From Polaribacter pacificus (lineage in GTDB: Bacteria > Bacteroidota > Bacteroidia > Flavobacteriales > Flavobacteriaceae): a stretch of 64,000 nt of DNA. Shown here piece by piece: positions 8,797-17,934 of this stretch. Position 1 is the first letter of the stretch. Every line of letters starts with the position of its first letter. The notes under the pieces were generated by a model that searched no databases, was not told the DNA's origin, and worked only from the letters and a program-made list of their open reading frames with translations. The position numbers were made by a program, and so were the translations under genes. The stretch covers positions 1,860,001-1,924,000 of the forward strand of contig NZ_CP150664.1 in NCBI RefSeq assembly GCF_038024035.1, given 5' to 3'.

Positions 8797-9576
8797 ATGA
8801 AACCATATCTATTTTTACTTGTTTTACTCTTTTTAGGGGCCTCATGTGGCTCTAGTAAAAAGGCAATGGGTACTGCTGTGGTTGCAGAACGCTTGGCGGC
8901 AAACAAGGTTGCTAAAAAACACTTAGCAACCAACTTTGATAAAGAAAGTGTAGAGGCTAAGTTAAAAGTTGTCTATCAAGATGCTAAAAACAAACAGAGT
9001 GTTTCTGTTAAACTGCGTTTACAAAAAGATAGTGTTATTTGGTTAAACGCTACGTATGCAGGCTTTTTAGTTGCCCGTGCAAAGATTACTCCCACTCGAG
9101 TTAGTTATTATGAAAAATTAAACAAAACCTATTTTGACGGGGACTTTACCTTGTTGAGAAATGTATTGGGTACAGAAGTTAATTTTAATCAGCTTCAAAG
9201 CATGCTTTTAGGTCAAGCAATTGTCAATATTGGAGACCAAGACTTTAGTTCAAAATTAGAGAACAATGCACATTTGTTGACACCAGAAAAACAAAATCCT
9301 CTTTTTGATTTGTTGTTTTGGATAAATCCACAGCATTTTAAATTAGACAAACAGGCCTTAAAAAACAGTGCAAAAAATCAATTGTTAGAAGTAGAATATC
9401 ACGGATATTCAGATTTCGACGGAACTTTTTTCCCAAAAGAAATTGTGATAGAAGGCAAGCAGGCTGAAAAAGTGACTCAGATAACAATTGCCTATAAAAG
9501 TGTTGACTTTAACGTGCAATTTAACACACCTTATTCAATTCCTAGAGGATATAAAAAAATAGTTTTTGATGAGTAA
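8797..9576 (+). CDS. DUF4292 lipoprotein
   Basis: A 259-residue lipoprotein with lipobox LFLGASC (Cys 17). After a short linker the protein is beta-strand rich (VKLRLQKDSVIWLNATYAGFLVARAKITPTRVSYYEKLNKTYFDGDF), as expected for a LolA/LolB-like half-barrel; DUF4292 proteins are commonly found in this operon context in Bacteroidota. It might carry a hydrophobic ligand at the outer membrane, but this is inference from fold type. The start lies 5 bases after the TPR gene, and the C-terminus overlaps the start of the EnvC-like gene, so translation is probably coupled. Confidence 0.8.
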   Translation: MKPYLFLLVLLFLGASCGSSKKAMGTAVVAERLAANKVAKKHLATNFDKESVEAKLKVVYQDAKNKQSVSVKLRLQKDSVIWLNATYAGFLVARAKITPTRVSYYEKLNKTYFDGDFTLLRNVLGTEVNFNQLQSMLLGQAIVNIGDQDFSSKLENNAHLLTPEKQNPLFDLLFWINPQHFKLDKQALKNSAKNQLLEVEYHGYSDFDGTFFPKEIVIEGKQAEKVTQITIAYKSVDFNVQFNTPYSIPRGYKKIVFDE

Positions 9577-10783
9577 AAAGATGCTGTTTCCTTGGGTTTT
9601 TCTTTTGTTTGTATTTGTAAACACAGCAATGTTTTCACAAACCAGACAAGAGCTTGAGGCGCAACGAATCTTACTTAAAGAAGAAATCAACAGGGTAAAT
9701 AAATTACTATTTACTGCGCAGAAAAATGAAAAAAATGCCCTTGAAGATTTAAAGGATCTAAACCAAAAAATTGAAGTTCGCGAAAAGTTGATTGCTACCA
9801 TAGATAAAGAGGCAAAAGCCATCACGAGAGAGATTAATAGCAACCAAAAGGAAATTGACAAACTAAGCAAAGAACTAGAGGTCTTAAAGAAAGATTACGC
9901 CGAGATGATTTTTAAATCATACAAAAGCAAATCAAGACAAAGTAGGATTATGTTTTTATTGTCATCTACCAGTTTTACTCAAGCGTACAAAAGAACTCAG
10001 TATATGAATCAATATGCTGCGTTTCGAAAAAAACAAGGTGAAGAAATAGGGGTTCAAACTCAAAAAATTTCAGAACTTAATAAAGTCTTACGAGATCAAA
10101 AGAAAAGCAAAGACACCTTAATTTTATCAGAAAAAGAGCAAAAAGCTCAAATAGAATTAGATAAAAAGAGCAAAGAAGGTTTGGTGACTCAGATAAAAAG
10201 AAAAGAGCAGCAATACAGAAATGAAATCAAAATTAAACAACGAGAAGAAGCTGTATTATCTGCAAAAATTGATAAGATTATTAAAGATGCGATAGCCAAA
10301 TCAAATGCAAATAAGGGAACTACAAAAAACACTGGTTTTGCTTTAACTCCAGAAGCCAAGGCTTTGGCCGCAAGCTTTGAAAAAAACAAAGGAAGTTTAC
10401 CGTGGCCTGTAGATAATGGATTGGTAGTAAGGCGCTATGGTACTCAAGCCCACCCGACCTTAAGAGGGATTACAATTACCAGTACCGGTTTGCATATCGC
10501 AACCAACCCAAATGCCAATGCAAAAAGTGTGTTTAACGGAACGGTGCTCGCAATTCAGGTTTTGTCTGGAGGTAAAAAAGCGGTGTTAGTACAACACGGA
10601 AATTACATTACAACCTATAACAATTTAGAAAATCTCTATGTAGAAACTGGAGACAAGGTTGTTACCGGGCAAGTACTTGGAAAAATATTTACCAACAAGG
10701 TTACCGGAAAGACCATTCTTATTTTTGCCCTACACAAAGAAACTCAAAGGCAAAACCCATCGAGCTGGATTTTAAAAAGATAA
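9569..10783 (+). CDS. EnvC-like murein hydrolase activator (degenerate M23/LytM)
   Basis: A 404-residue periplasmic protein: signal peptide (FVNTAMFSQ), long coiled coil at about 20-245, then a LytM/M23-like domain in the last 110 residues (LVVRRYGTQAHPTLRG, VLVQHGNYITTYNNLENL, SSWILKR). The zinc ligands of active M23 enzymes are not evident: the region of the first motif reads TSTGLHIATNPN and the HxH position reads IFALHK. As with E. coli EnvC, it would therefore activate an amidase at the septum instead of cutting peptidoglycan itself. ATG at 9569 is preferred over the adjacent TTG. It overlaps the DUF4292 gene by 8 bases and ends the operon. Confidence 0.85.
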   Translation: MSKKMLFPWVFLLFVFVNTAMFSQTRQELEAQRILLKEEINRVNKLLFTAQKNEKNALEDLKDLNQKIEVREKLIATIDKEAKAITREINSNQKEIDKLSKELEVLKKDYAEMIFKSYKSKSRQSRIMFLLSSTSFTQAYKRTQYMNQYAAFRKKQGEEIGVQTQKISELNKVLRDQKKSKDTLILSEKEQKAQIELDKKSKEGLVTQIKRKEQQYRNEIKIKQREEAVLSAKIDKIIKDAIAKSNANKGTTKNTGFALTPEAKALAASFEKNKGSLPWPVDNGLVVRRYGTQAHPTLRGITITSTGLHIATNPNANAKSVFNGTVLAIQVLSGGKKAVLVQHGNYITTYNNLENLYVETGDKVVTGQVLGKIFTNKVTGKTILIFALHKETQRQNPSSWILKR

Positions 10784-10786
10784 AAT

Positions 10787-11299
10787 TTAGTTGTTAAATA
10801 AGGCTTTTAGCTCTGTTGCATCTTCAGGCTTCATTTTTCCTGATAAAATTAAACTCAGTTGTTTTCTACGAAGCGCTCCATCAAAACGATTTTTCTCTAA
10901 TTCAGTTTCTGGAATGATCTGAGGAATCGGTACAGGGCTTCCTGTTTCATCCACTGCCACAAAGGTGTAGATTCCTTCGTTGGCACGAGCTCTTTCTCCA
11001 GATTCTCTGTCTTCTATCCAAACATCAACATATACTTCCATAGATGATTTAAAGGCACGTGACACCTTTGCCTCAACAGTAACAACACTTCCTACAGGAA
11101 CTGCCTTTGTAAATGAAACATGATTAACGGATGCTGTAACCACAATTCTACGAGAATGACGTCGTGCAGCAATGCTACAAGCTCTATCCATTCTAGCCAA
11201 AAGCTCACCACCAAACAGGTTGTTTAAAGGGTTGGTTTCTCCTGGTAAAACCATATCTGTTAGTATGGTTAATGATTGTGAAGGTGTTTTTGCGTTCAT
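10787..11299 (-). CDS. Acyl-CoA thioesterase, hot-dog fold
   Basis: A 170-residue single hot-dog domain protein that would hydrolyse acyl-CoA to free fatty acid and CoA. The family pattern NPLNNLFGGELLARMDRACSIAA near the N-terminus contains the conserved Asn/Gly/Asp around the active-site helix. It is followed by VVTASVNHVSFTKAVPVGSVV and the ANEGIYTFVAVD strand. Length matches YciA/ACOT-type enzymes. Chain-length preference is not readable. ATG at 11299 is chosen over a preceding TTG. It converges on the EnvC-like gene with a 3-base gap. Confidence 0.85.
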   Translation of the reverse strand: MNAKTPSQSLTILTDMVLPGETNPLNNLFGGELLARMDRACSIAARRHSRRIVVTASVNHVSFTKAVPVGSVVTVEAKVSRAFKSSMEVYVDVWIEDRESGERARANEGIYTFVAVDETGSPVPIPQIIPETELEKNRFDGALRRKQLSLILSGKMKPEDATELKALFNN

Positions 11300-11324
11300 C
11301 AAAAAAGGCTTTTATAATTGGATG

Positions 11325-11332
11325 CAAAGATA
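11325..11332 (-). promoter_or_regulatory. -7 promoter box of the thioesterase gene
   Basis: CAAAGATA on the plus strand reads TATCTTTG on the minus strand, a full match to the Bacteroidota -7 box TAnnTTTG, 26 bases upstream of the thioesterase ATG. No well-spaced -33 TTG was found. Confidence 0.5.
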
Positions 11333-11381
11333 TAGAAACCCAACGAGATGATGGGTTCATTTTAAATTTTTAGCTAAAGGA

Positions 11382-12287
11382 TTATAATTTTTTGATTAGA
11401 AGCCAAGCGTCTTCTGAGTGGCTCTTTTTTAAGCTTGCTAATTCTTTTTCAGCTTCTTTTCTAGTTGAGAGACTTTTAAAAGTAACCTGAATTAGGCCCC
11501 ATTTATTTTTTCCGATAATCTGAGCATCAAACCCTGCTTTTTTTAATTCACTTAGTTTTTGAGCCGCATTTTCTGGAAATTGAAAAGCACCTGCGATAAT
11601 GTGAAAGTTTTTTGGAGCCGCTGTTTCTAAAGTCAAATTAATAGTTGGCAAAGGAGTATCAATAACAAAAGTTGCCGATTGAATTTTGTTTTCTACTTCT
11701 TTTTGTTGTTGAGCAGCCATCTCTTTTTGTTGATTGACTTGATAGCCATTCCAACCAAAAGCACCTAAAGTAAGCACAACTGCAGCGGTAGCGGCATACT
11801 TAAAAAAAGAAGAAGATTTCTTAGCTGTTTTTACAGCCATCAACTTTGTTGCTTGCTCTTGATATTCTGCACGTTTGATAGATGGAGAACTCACGCTTTC
11901 TAAACCAAAAGAACTGGTCAAATAATTGGTGCTTGGCGTAGGCTCAAAAACTAATTGTTGTTCTTTGTTTAAAGTTAGCTGTCCAATAGTTGCCAACTCT
12001 ACACCTGAATTTTTTAGTTGTTTTTGCCAATCTAAAACGCTGTTTGCAATTAACTCAGTTGCCTTATCAAAAGAAATTTGTTCTGATACTGCAATGTGAT
12101 TTGCCAACAAGCCATCATTGTTTTTTAGATGTGCATTAAAGGTGATTTGTTTGCTAGGCGGATAAAATGTATGCGAAAAAGCATTCAATTTTGCCGAGAC
12201 AGCATTGGTTACAAAACCACCAAAATTAGGCACAATAACACAATCGTATCGGTATAATAAATCACTGATGTAGTTGGCTAAAATCAT
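11382..12287 (-). CDS. HU-CCDC81 and SPOR domain protein
   Basis: A 301-residue inner-membrane protein. Residues 1-130 resemble the bacterial HU-CCDC81 domains (ISDLLYRYDCVIVPNFGGFVTN, then LANHIAVSEQISFDKATELIANSV). A single membrane helix lies at about 163-180 (AATAAVVLTLGAFGW). A SPOR domain occupies the last 75 residues (FHIIAGAFQFPENAAQKLSELKKAGFDAQII), which binds denuded septal glycan. It likely links cytoplasm and division-site peptidoglycan. The ATG at 12287 is chosen, since a longer frame to 12347 lacks homology and overlaps the promoter box. It is divergent from dprA. Confidence 0.85.
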   Translation of the reverse strand: MILANYISDLLYRYDCVIVPNFGGFVTNAVSAKLNAFSHTFYPPSKQITFNAHLKNNDGLLANHIAVSEQISFDKATELIANSVLDWQKQLKNSGVELATIGQLTLNKEQQLVFEPTPSTNYLTSSFGLESVSSPSIKRAEYQEQATKLMAVKTAKKSSSFFKYAATAAVVLTLGAFGWNGYQVNQQKEMAAQQQKEVENKIQSATFVIDTPLPTINLTLETAAPKNFHIIAGAFQFPENAAQKLSELKKAGFDAQIIGKNKWGLIQVTFKSLSTRKEAEKELASLKKSHSEDAWLLIKKL

Positions 12288-12292
12288 ATAAA

Positions 12293-12300
12293 CAAAGTTA
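12293..12300 (-). promoter_or_regulatory. -7 box immediately upstream of the HU/SPOR gene
   Basis: CAAAGTTA on plus is TAACTTTG on minus, ending 6 bases before the ATG at 12287. If used, the transcript would be leaderless or nearly so. Confidence 0.4.
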
Positions 12301-12380
12301 GTATTTTTTTGCAAAAAAGAATCCCTAAAGCCAAAACTTATCAACAAAAAATTGTTGTATATTGAATTCCAAATTGTTAT

Positions 12381-13487
12381 GTGTTGAAAAAAGAAAAACT
12401 ACTTGCAGCCTTGCGGCTACAAAAGACGGTATCTGTGGGCCCAATTCAAGCTAAAAAACTCATCCGAGCGACCGGGAGTGTGGAGCAAATTTTTGAAGAG
12501 AAAACAAAGAATTTAGCAAAAATAGAAGGGATTGGTCTTCGTCCGTTACTACAACTTAAGGATCCTGAAACCAAGGCTAAAGCAATTAAAGAACTTGAGT
12601 ACATAGAAAAAAACGCTATTGATACGGTGTATTTTTTAGACCCAGATTATCCTAGAAATTTGGCTCAGTGTATAGACTCTCCAATTCTGTTTTTTAAAGA
12701 AGGGAATCTCAATTTTAGCAATCCAAAAATTATTAGCATTGTCGGGACCAGAAAAATGACTTCTTATGGGAGAGCTATCTGCAAAGAGCTTATTGATGGT
12801 TTGGCTATTCATAACCCAATAGTTGTTAGTGGTTTTGCCTATGGAGTAGATATTTGTGCTCATACAGCTGCTATAGAAAACAAGTTACAAACCATAGCGG
12901 TCTTAGCACATGGCTTTGAAGAAATATACCCTAAGGTTCATAAAAAGTACATGCATCAGGTGCAAGAAAACGGCGGATTCATTACAGAATTTTGGCATGA
13001 GGACCCTCCTTTACGAGAACATTTTATCCAGCGAAACAGAATTGTAGCCGGGATCTCACAAGCTACTTTGGTTATTGAGTCTTCTGAGAAAGGAGGTTCT
13101 TTAATCACTGCAGATTTGGCCAACTCATACAGTAGAGACGTTTTTGCAGTACCTGGGAGAACCTCAGACGCTTTTAGTAAAGGCTGTAATCAGCTTATAA
13201 AAAACCACAAAGCGGCACTCGTTACCTGCGCAGATGATATCGCAAAATTATTAAACTGGGATCAGTCGGTAAAGGCAAAACCAGCCATCCAAAAACAGCT
13301 TTTTGTTACGCTTGATGACACCGAGCAAAAAGTCTATGATTATTTGCTAAAAGAGGGTAAACAATTGTTGGATGTGATTGCGCTTGATTGTCAAATTAGA
13401 CTTCCTGTCTTGGCGAGTTTGCTCTTTCAACTAGAGATGAAAGGACTTGTACGTCCTTTGCCTGGAAAATTATTTGAGGCTGTTTAA
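12381..13487 (+). CDS. dprA: DNA-processing protein DprA
   Basis: A 368-residue single-stranded-DNA-binding protein that loads RecA on incoming DNA during natural transformation. The Rossmann-like core is clear: SIVGTRKMTSYGRAICKEL, VVSGFAYGVDICAHTAA, IAVLAHGFEEIYPKVH, LREHFIQRNRIVAGIS, VIESSEKGGSLITA and DVFAVPGR. An N-terminal HhH-like region (VGPIQAKKLIRATGS, KIEGIG) and a C-terminal winged helix (about 300-368) are present, as in full-length DprA. The start is GTG at 12381, next to a TTG. It is divergent from the HU/SPOR gene with less than 100 bases between. Confidence 0.93.
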   Translation: MLKKEKLLAALRLQKTVSVGPIQAKKLIRATGSVEQIFEEKTKNLAKIEGIGLRPLLQLKDPETKAKAIKELEYIEKNAIDTVYFLDPDYPRNLAQCIDSPILFFKEGNLNFSNPKIISIVGTRKMTSYGRAICKELIDGLAIHNPIVVSGFAYGVDICAHTAAIENKLQTIAVLAHGFEEIYPKVHKKYMHQVQENGGFITEFWHEDPPLREHFIQRNRIVAGISQATLVIESSEKGGSLITADLANSYSRDVFAVPGRTSDAFSKGCNQLIKNHKAALVTCADDIAKLLNWDQSVKAKPAIQKQLFVTLDDTEQKVYDYLLKEGKQLLDVIALDCQIRLPVLASLLFQLEMKGLVRPLPGKLFEAV

Positions 13488-13512
13488 TACCCTTTTGTTG
13501 AATCCAAAATGG

Positions 13513-13533
13513 ATTCCCAATCAAGTTGGGAAT
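13513..13533. repeat. Short palindromic element (REP-like)
   Basis: ATTCCCAA (13513-13520) and TTGGGAAT (13526-13533) pair perfectly around TCAAG. It lies 25 bases after dprA in a 195-base gap that otherwise shows no gene. The motif resembles the dispersed GGATTCCCAATCAAGTTGGGAATGAC-type repeats seen in many bacteria. It lacks a T tract and is not a standard terminator. Confidence 0.5.
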
Positions 13534-13682
13534 GACAAGCCACGTGCATTTTTGATGGAAAAAAAGCAAAAACAATAATAGTAATATCAAAGAGTAGAAT
13601 GTCATCCATGAGCAGCTGTCTGCAGATAGGAAGAATTGAGGCTCCACAGAGATTAAATAAAAGATACATCAAAATAAAAAGA

Positions 13683-14543
13683 CTACTTCTTCTTAGACCG
13701 TACACTTTCAATGACGACGGTGGTCAAGATCAAAAAGCCTCCAAAAAAAGTATTTAACGTAGGAACCTCATTTAAAAAAAGAAAAGCCAAAAAGATTCCA
13801 AAAACAGGTTGAATACTGCTCAATATACTCGCTGTAGAAACCGAGAAATAACGCAAAGAAAGTACCATTAATGTATGCCCGATAGCCGTGGTTAGCAATG
13901 CCAGTAGTAAGACATATGGGTACTGGGTTTGAATGCCAGAAACATCCATAAAAAACAAGAAAGGAGTTAAAAGCACAGCGACAATACAAAGTTGGTAAAA
14001 CATCAGCATAGATCCGTGATACTTAGCAACATGTTGCTTTAAAATTAAAATCCGTACCGCATAAAACAACGCAGAGAGTATGCCTATTAAAATTCCTTTT
14101 AGATGGTTGTTTTCTAAGCTAAAATCAGGCGCTAATATGTATACTCCAATCAACACCACTGCTCCTAACACAAGATGAATTGGGTTTAGTTTGGTTTTCA
14201 TAAAAAAGGGCTCTAACAAGGCCGTAATCACAGGAAAGGTGTATAAGGAAAGCATTCCCAAAGCCACGTTTGATAGTTTTAAAGCATAAAAATAGCTAAT
14301 CCAATGTGCAGCCATACAGGCGGCACTTAGGACAAATGGAAGGTAATCTTTTTTTGATTGAATGCGTAAATCAATCTTTTTTATCCTGCAATACATCCAC
14401 AGAAAAAACAGGGCAATAAAAGCCCTCCACCACACTAAAACTGGAGGTGGAATAGCAATGTATTTTCCTAAAACCCCAGAAGTACTTATAAAAAGTGTGG
14501 CAATTAAAACTTCAGAGATGTGTTTTCCATGACTTTTTTCCAT
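13683..14543 (-). CDS. EamA/DMT-family transporter
   Basis: A 286-residue inner-membrane protein with about ten hydrophobic helices in two EamA halves (VLIATLFISTSGVLGKYIAIPPPVLVWWRAF at the start of half 1; LKGILIGILSALFYAVRILILK at the start of half 2). It would export a small metabolite such as an amino acid or nucleobase; the substrate is not readable. The ATG at 14543 shares a base with the mfd stop (TGATG), so the two are co-transcribed and probably translationally coupled. The last residues are basic (VRSKKK). Confidence 0.85.
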   Translation of the reverse strand: MEKSHGKHISEVLIATLFISTSGVLGKYIAIPPPVLVWWRAFIALFFLWMYCRIKKIDLRIQSKKDYLPFVLSAACMAAHWISYFYALKLSNVALGMLSLYTFPVITALLEPFFMKTKLNPIHLVLGAVVLIGVYILAPDFSLENNHLKGILIGILSALFYAVRILILKQHVAKYHGSMLMFYQLCIVAVLLTPFLFFMDVSGIQTQYPYVLLLALLTTAIGHTLMVLSLRYFSVSTASILSSIQPVFGIFLAFLFLNEVPTLNTFFGGFLILTTVVIESVRSKKK

Positions 14544-17500
14544 CAAATAGATTTCAATACAGACAAGGCTTTTCCAACGGAATCAATATGGATAAAGGTC
14601 ACCAATAAGCGCAAACCACTTTTGGTTTCTTTTTCTTTCATTACACAGCTTTTGCCATTTTGTTGTACGTATTTAAGCATTTTTCCAAAAGCATCCGTTT
14701 GATAAAAATCACTTTGCTGATTGGATACAAAGTACCCAACTAAACGTTTTTTCTTGAGGATGATTTTTTCTAGACCCAGTTCTTTTGCCAACCATTTGAT
14801 GCGAACACTGTCTAGTAAGGCGCCAACTTCTTTTGGAAGTTCTCCAAAGCGATCTTTAATTTCTGACTCAAAAACAAGCAGTTCTTTTTCGTTTGTTAAC
14901 TGGCCTAGTTTATTGTATAAATTTAAACGTTCTGTTATAGAATTTACATAATCATCTGGAAAAAGAATTTCAAAGTCAGTATCAATCTGTACTTCTTTGA
15001 CAAACTCTTTTGGTTTTGATTGATCTTGAGGATAGAGTTCTTTAAACTCATTTTCTTTCAATTCTTCAATGGCTTCTTGTAAGATTTTTTGATAGGTATC
15101 AAAACCGATATCATTGATAAAACCACTTTGTTCTCCTCCTAGTAAATCTCCTGCTCCACGAATTTCTAAATCTTTCATGGCGATATTGATCCCAGATCCT
15201 AAATCAGAAAACAGCTCTAAGGCTGTGATTCGTTTTCTGGCATCATCGGTCATCATATGATAAGGCGGGGTAATAAAATAACAAAAGGCTTTTTTGTTTG
15301 ATCTACCAACGCGGCCACGCATCTGATGCAGATCAGAAAGTCCAAAATTGTTGGCATTGTTTACAAAAATGGTGTTGGCATTTGGCACATCCAAACCACT
15401 TTCTATAATGGTGGTAGAAACCAACACATCAAATTCATTATTCATAAAAGCCAGCATCAATGCTTCAAGTTTTTTCCCTTCCATTTGCCCATGACCAATT
15501 CCAATCTTGGCAGACGGCAAAAGACGTTGTAAAAGTCCTGCAACTTCTTTAATATTTTCTATTCTATTGTGAATAAAAAACACCTGCCCTCCACGAGATA
15601 TTTCGTACGAAACGGCATCTCGAATGCTTTCTTCACTAAAGCGAATAACATTCGTTTCTATTGGATGACGGTTTGGTGGCGGCGTGGTTATTACCGATAA
15701 ATCTCTTGCAGCCATCAAGCTAAATTGCAGCGTTCTCGGAATAGGCGTTGCGGTTAGTGTTAGGGTATCTACATTTTCTTTGAGAGTTTTTAATTTGTCT
15801 TTAACTGCAACACCAAATTTTTGTTCTTCATCAATAATTAACAAGCCCAAATCTTTAAATTGTACCCGCTGATTGGTTAATTGATGGGTTCCAATAACGA
15901 TGTCAACACTTCCATCAGCTACACCATTAATCACCCCTGTTTTTTGATTGGCTGTTCGAAACCTGTTGAGGTAATCTATGGTGACAGGAAAGCCTTTTAA
16001 ACGTTCAGAGAATGTTCTAAAATGCTGATAAGCCAGAATGGTAGTCGGCACTAAAATTGCCACTTGCTTTCCGTTGTCCACAGCTTTAAATGCAGCTCTG
16101 ATAGCAACTTCTGTTTTTCCAAAACCAACATCACCACAAACCAATCGATCCATAGGCTGCTCTTTTTCCATGTCTGCTTTTACATCCTGAGTGGCCGAAT
16201 ACTGATCAGGAGTATCTTCGTAGATAAAGCTAGCTTCTAGCTCATGCTGCATATGGCTATCTTCTGCAAACTGGAATCCTTTTTCTAGACGTCTTTTTGC
16301 GTAGAGTTTAATAAGGTTAAAGGCAATGTGTTTTACGCGTGCTTTGGTTTTTTGTTTGATTTTTTTCCAAGCTCCAGAACCCAATTTATACACTTTAGGG
16401 GCCTTGCCGTCTTTGCCGTTAAACTTGGATATCTTATGTAGAGAATGGATGCTGATATACAGGATATCTCGATCGCCATAGATGAGTTTAATGGCCTCTT
16501 GTTTGTTGCCATCTACATCAATTTTTTGCAGGCCACCAAATTTTCCAATTCCATGGTCCATATGGGTTACATAATCGCCAATTTCTAAATTATTTAACTC
16601 TTTTAAGCTGATAGATTGCTTTTTAGCGTATCCATTTTTTAGGCGAAACTTATGATAGCGTTCAAAAATTTGATGATCTGTATAGCAGAGTATTTTTTCA
16701 TCTTCATCAATAAAGCCTTGATGTAAGGACATGACGATGGTTTGGTAGGCTACCTCTTGTTCTGCATCGTCAAAAATATCATGAAAACGTTGAGCTTGCT
16801 GTTCATTAGCACAGAAAATATAATTTTCATAGCCTTTGTTTCCATAAGAATTGAGGTTCTCTATTAGTAGGTCAAATTGTTTGTTAAAACTTGGTTGAGC
16901 CTGCATGTTAAATGAAACTGTTGATGCAGCAGTTGATGTTGTAGTAAAATGACCTAGCGTAAATTCATTTAACTGCGCTTTAATTAGCTGTCCATTGCAA
17001 AACAGTTCTTCTGGGCTAGCGTGTTTGAGCTCAGAGTTGATCAACTTAAAAGCAGTTTGGGCTTTTTCGTAAAGTGTGTCTAAGCTACCTGAAATCATCT
17101 CAATATTTTGAGCAAAAACAACCGTCTTAGAAGAAATATATTGTAAAAAGCTTTCTCGATTTTCTTGAAGCATTTTGTTTTCTACATTGGGCATAATTTG
17201 GACCTTTTTTAAGGTCTCTTTTGACAGCTGTGTCTCTACATCAAAACTTCTAATACTGTCTATTTCATCGCCAAAGAATTCAATCCTATATGGTTCATCA
17301 TTCGAAAACGAAAAAACATCAATGATTCCACCTCTTACAGAAAAATCACCGGGCTCGGTAACAAAGTCAACCCGCTTAAAATGATATTCAAATAAGACCT
17401 CATTAACAAAATCTAAAGAAAGCTGATTGCCAACAGCCACTTTTAAGGTGTTTTTTTCCAGTTCTTTTTTGGTGACAACTTTTTCAAAAAGCGCTTCAGG

Positions 17501-17872
17501 ATAACTAATTATTACCGCGGGCTTTTTTCTAGAATTGATTCTATTTAAAACCTCAGAACGCAGTAAGACGTTTGCGTTGTCTACCTCTTCTATCTGATAA
17601 GGTCTTCTGTACGAACCAGGATAGAAAAGTACGTTTTGATCACCCAATAATTGTTCAAAATCGTTTAAATAATAGGCGGCTTCTTCTTTATCGTTAAGGA
17701 TGATTAAGTAGGGTTTTTCTGCCTCTTTAAATGTTTCAGAAATAACAAAAGACAACGACGATCCTACCAAATTCGAAATCTGAAAATGGTTTTTATCGTG
17801 TTGTAAGGCTTCTAAAATCTGCTTTGTTTTAGCAGATTTTTTGTAGTGATTTACAAGAATCTGTTTACTCAA
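14543..17872 (-). CDS. mfd: Transcription-repair coupling factor Mfd
   Basis: A 1109-residue translocase that removes RNA polymerase stalled at DNA lesions and recruits UvrA. Order: UvrB-like N-terminal region (about 30-330), RNA-polymerase interaction domain (LEIGDYVTHMDHGIGKFGGL, about 430-490), RecG-like helicase with Walker A GDVGFGKTEVA and DEEQKFGV, motif III TATPIPRTLQ, VSTTIIESGLDVPN and QMRGRVGRS, then the C-terminal TRCF domain. Length and motif order match the family. No ATG precedes the conserved start; TTG at 17872 is the likely initiator. It is followed directly by the DMT transporter. Confidence 0.95.
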   Translation of the reverse strand: MSKQILVNHYKKSAKTKQILEALQHDKNHFQISNLVGSSLSFVISETFKEAEKPYLIILNDKEEAAYYLNDFEQLLGDQNVLFYPGSYRRPYQIEEVDNANVLLRSEVLNRINSRKKPAVIISYPEALFEKVVTKKELEKNTLKVAVGNQLSLDFVNEVLFEYHFKRVDFVTEPGDFSVRGGIIDVFSFSNDEPYRIEFFGDEIDSIRSFDVETQLSKETLKKVQIMPNVENKMLQENRESFLQYISSKTVVFAQNIEMISGSLDTLYEKAQTAFKLINSELKHASPEELFCNGQLIKAQLNEFTLGHFTTTSTAASTVSFNMQAQPSFNKQFDLLIENLNSYGNKGYENYIFCANEQQAQRFHDIFDDAEQEVAYQTIVMSLHQGFIDEDEKILCYTDHQIFERYHKFRLKNGYAKKQSISLKELNNLEIGDYVTHMDHGIGKFGGLQKIDVDGNKQEAIKLIYGDRDILYISIHSLHKISKFNGKDGKAPKVYKLGSGAWKKIKQKTKARVKHIAFNLIKLYAKRRLEKGFQFAEDSHMQHELEASFIYEDTPDQYSATQDVKADMEKEQPMDRLVCGDVGFGKTEVAIRAAFKAVDNGKQVAILVPTTILAYQHFRTFSERLKGFPVTIDYLNRFRTANQKTGVINGVADGSVDIVIGTHQLTNQRVQFKDLGLLIIDEEQKFGVAVKDKLKTLKENVDTLTLTATPIPRTLQFSLMAARDLSVITTPPPNRHPIETNVIRFSEESIRDAVSYEISRGGQVFFIHNRIENIKEVAGLLQRLLPSAKIGIGHGQMEGKKLEALMLAFMNNEFDVLVSTTIIESGLDVPNANTIFVNNANNFGLSDLHQMRGRVGRSNKKAFCYFITPPYHMMTDDARKRITALELFSDLGSGINIAMKDLEIRGAGDLLGGEQSGFINDIGFDTYQKILQEAIEELKENEFKELYPQDQSKPKEFVKEVQIDTDFEILFPDDYVNSITERLNLYNKLGQLTNEKELLVFESEIKDRFGELPKEVGALLDSVRIKWLAKELGLEKIILKKKRLVGYFVSNQQSDFYQTDAFGKMLKYVQQNGKSCVMKEKETKSGLRLLVTFIHIDSVGKALSVLKSI

Positions 17873-17934
17873 GGATACAAAATTTGTGTAAAGGTACTAT
17901 CTATTTGTAAATATTGGCTTCCTTTTTTTCAATT

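Noticed and set aside
13396..13711. Two overlapping minus-strand frames at the end of dprA and in the following gap
   Set aside because: They overlap dprA and the DMT transporter, run through the palindromic repeat and show no recognisable domain.
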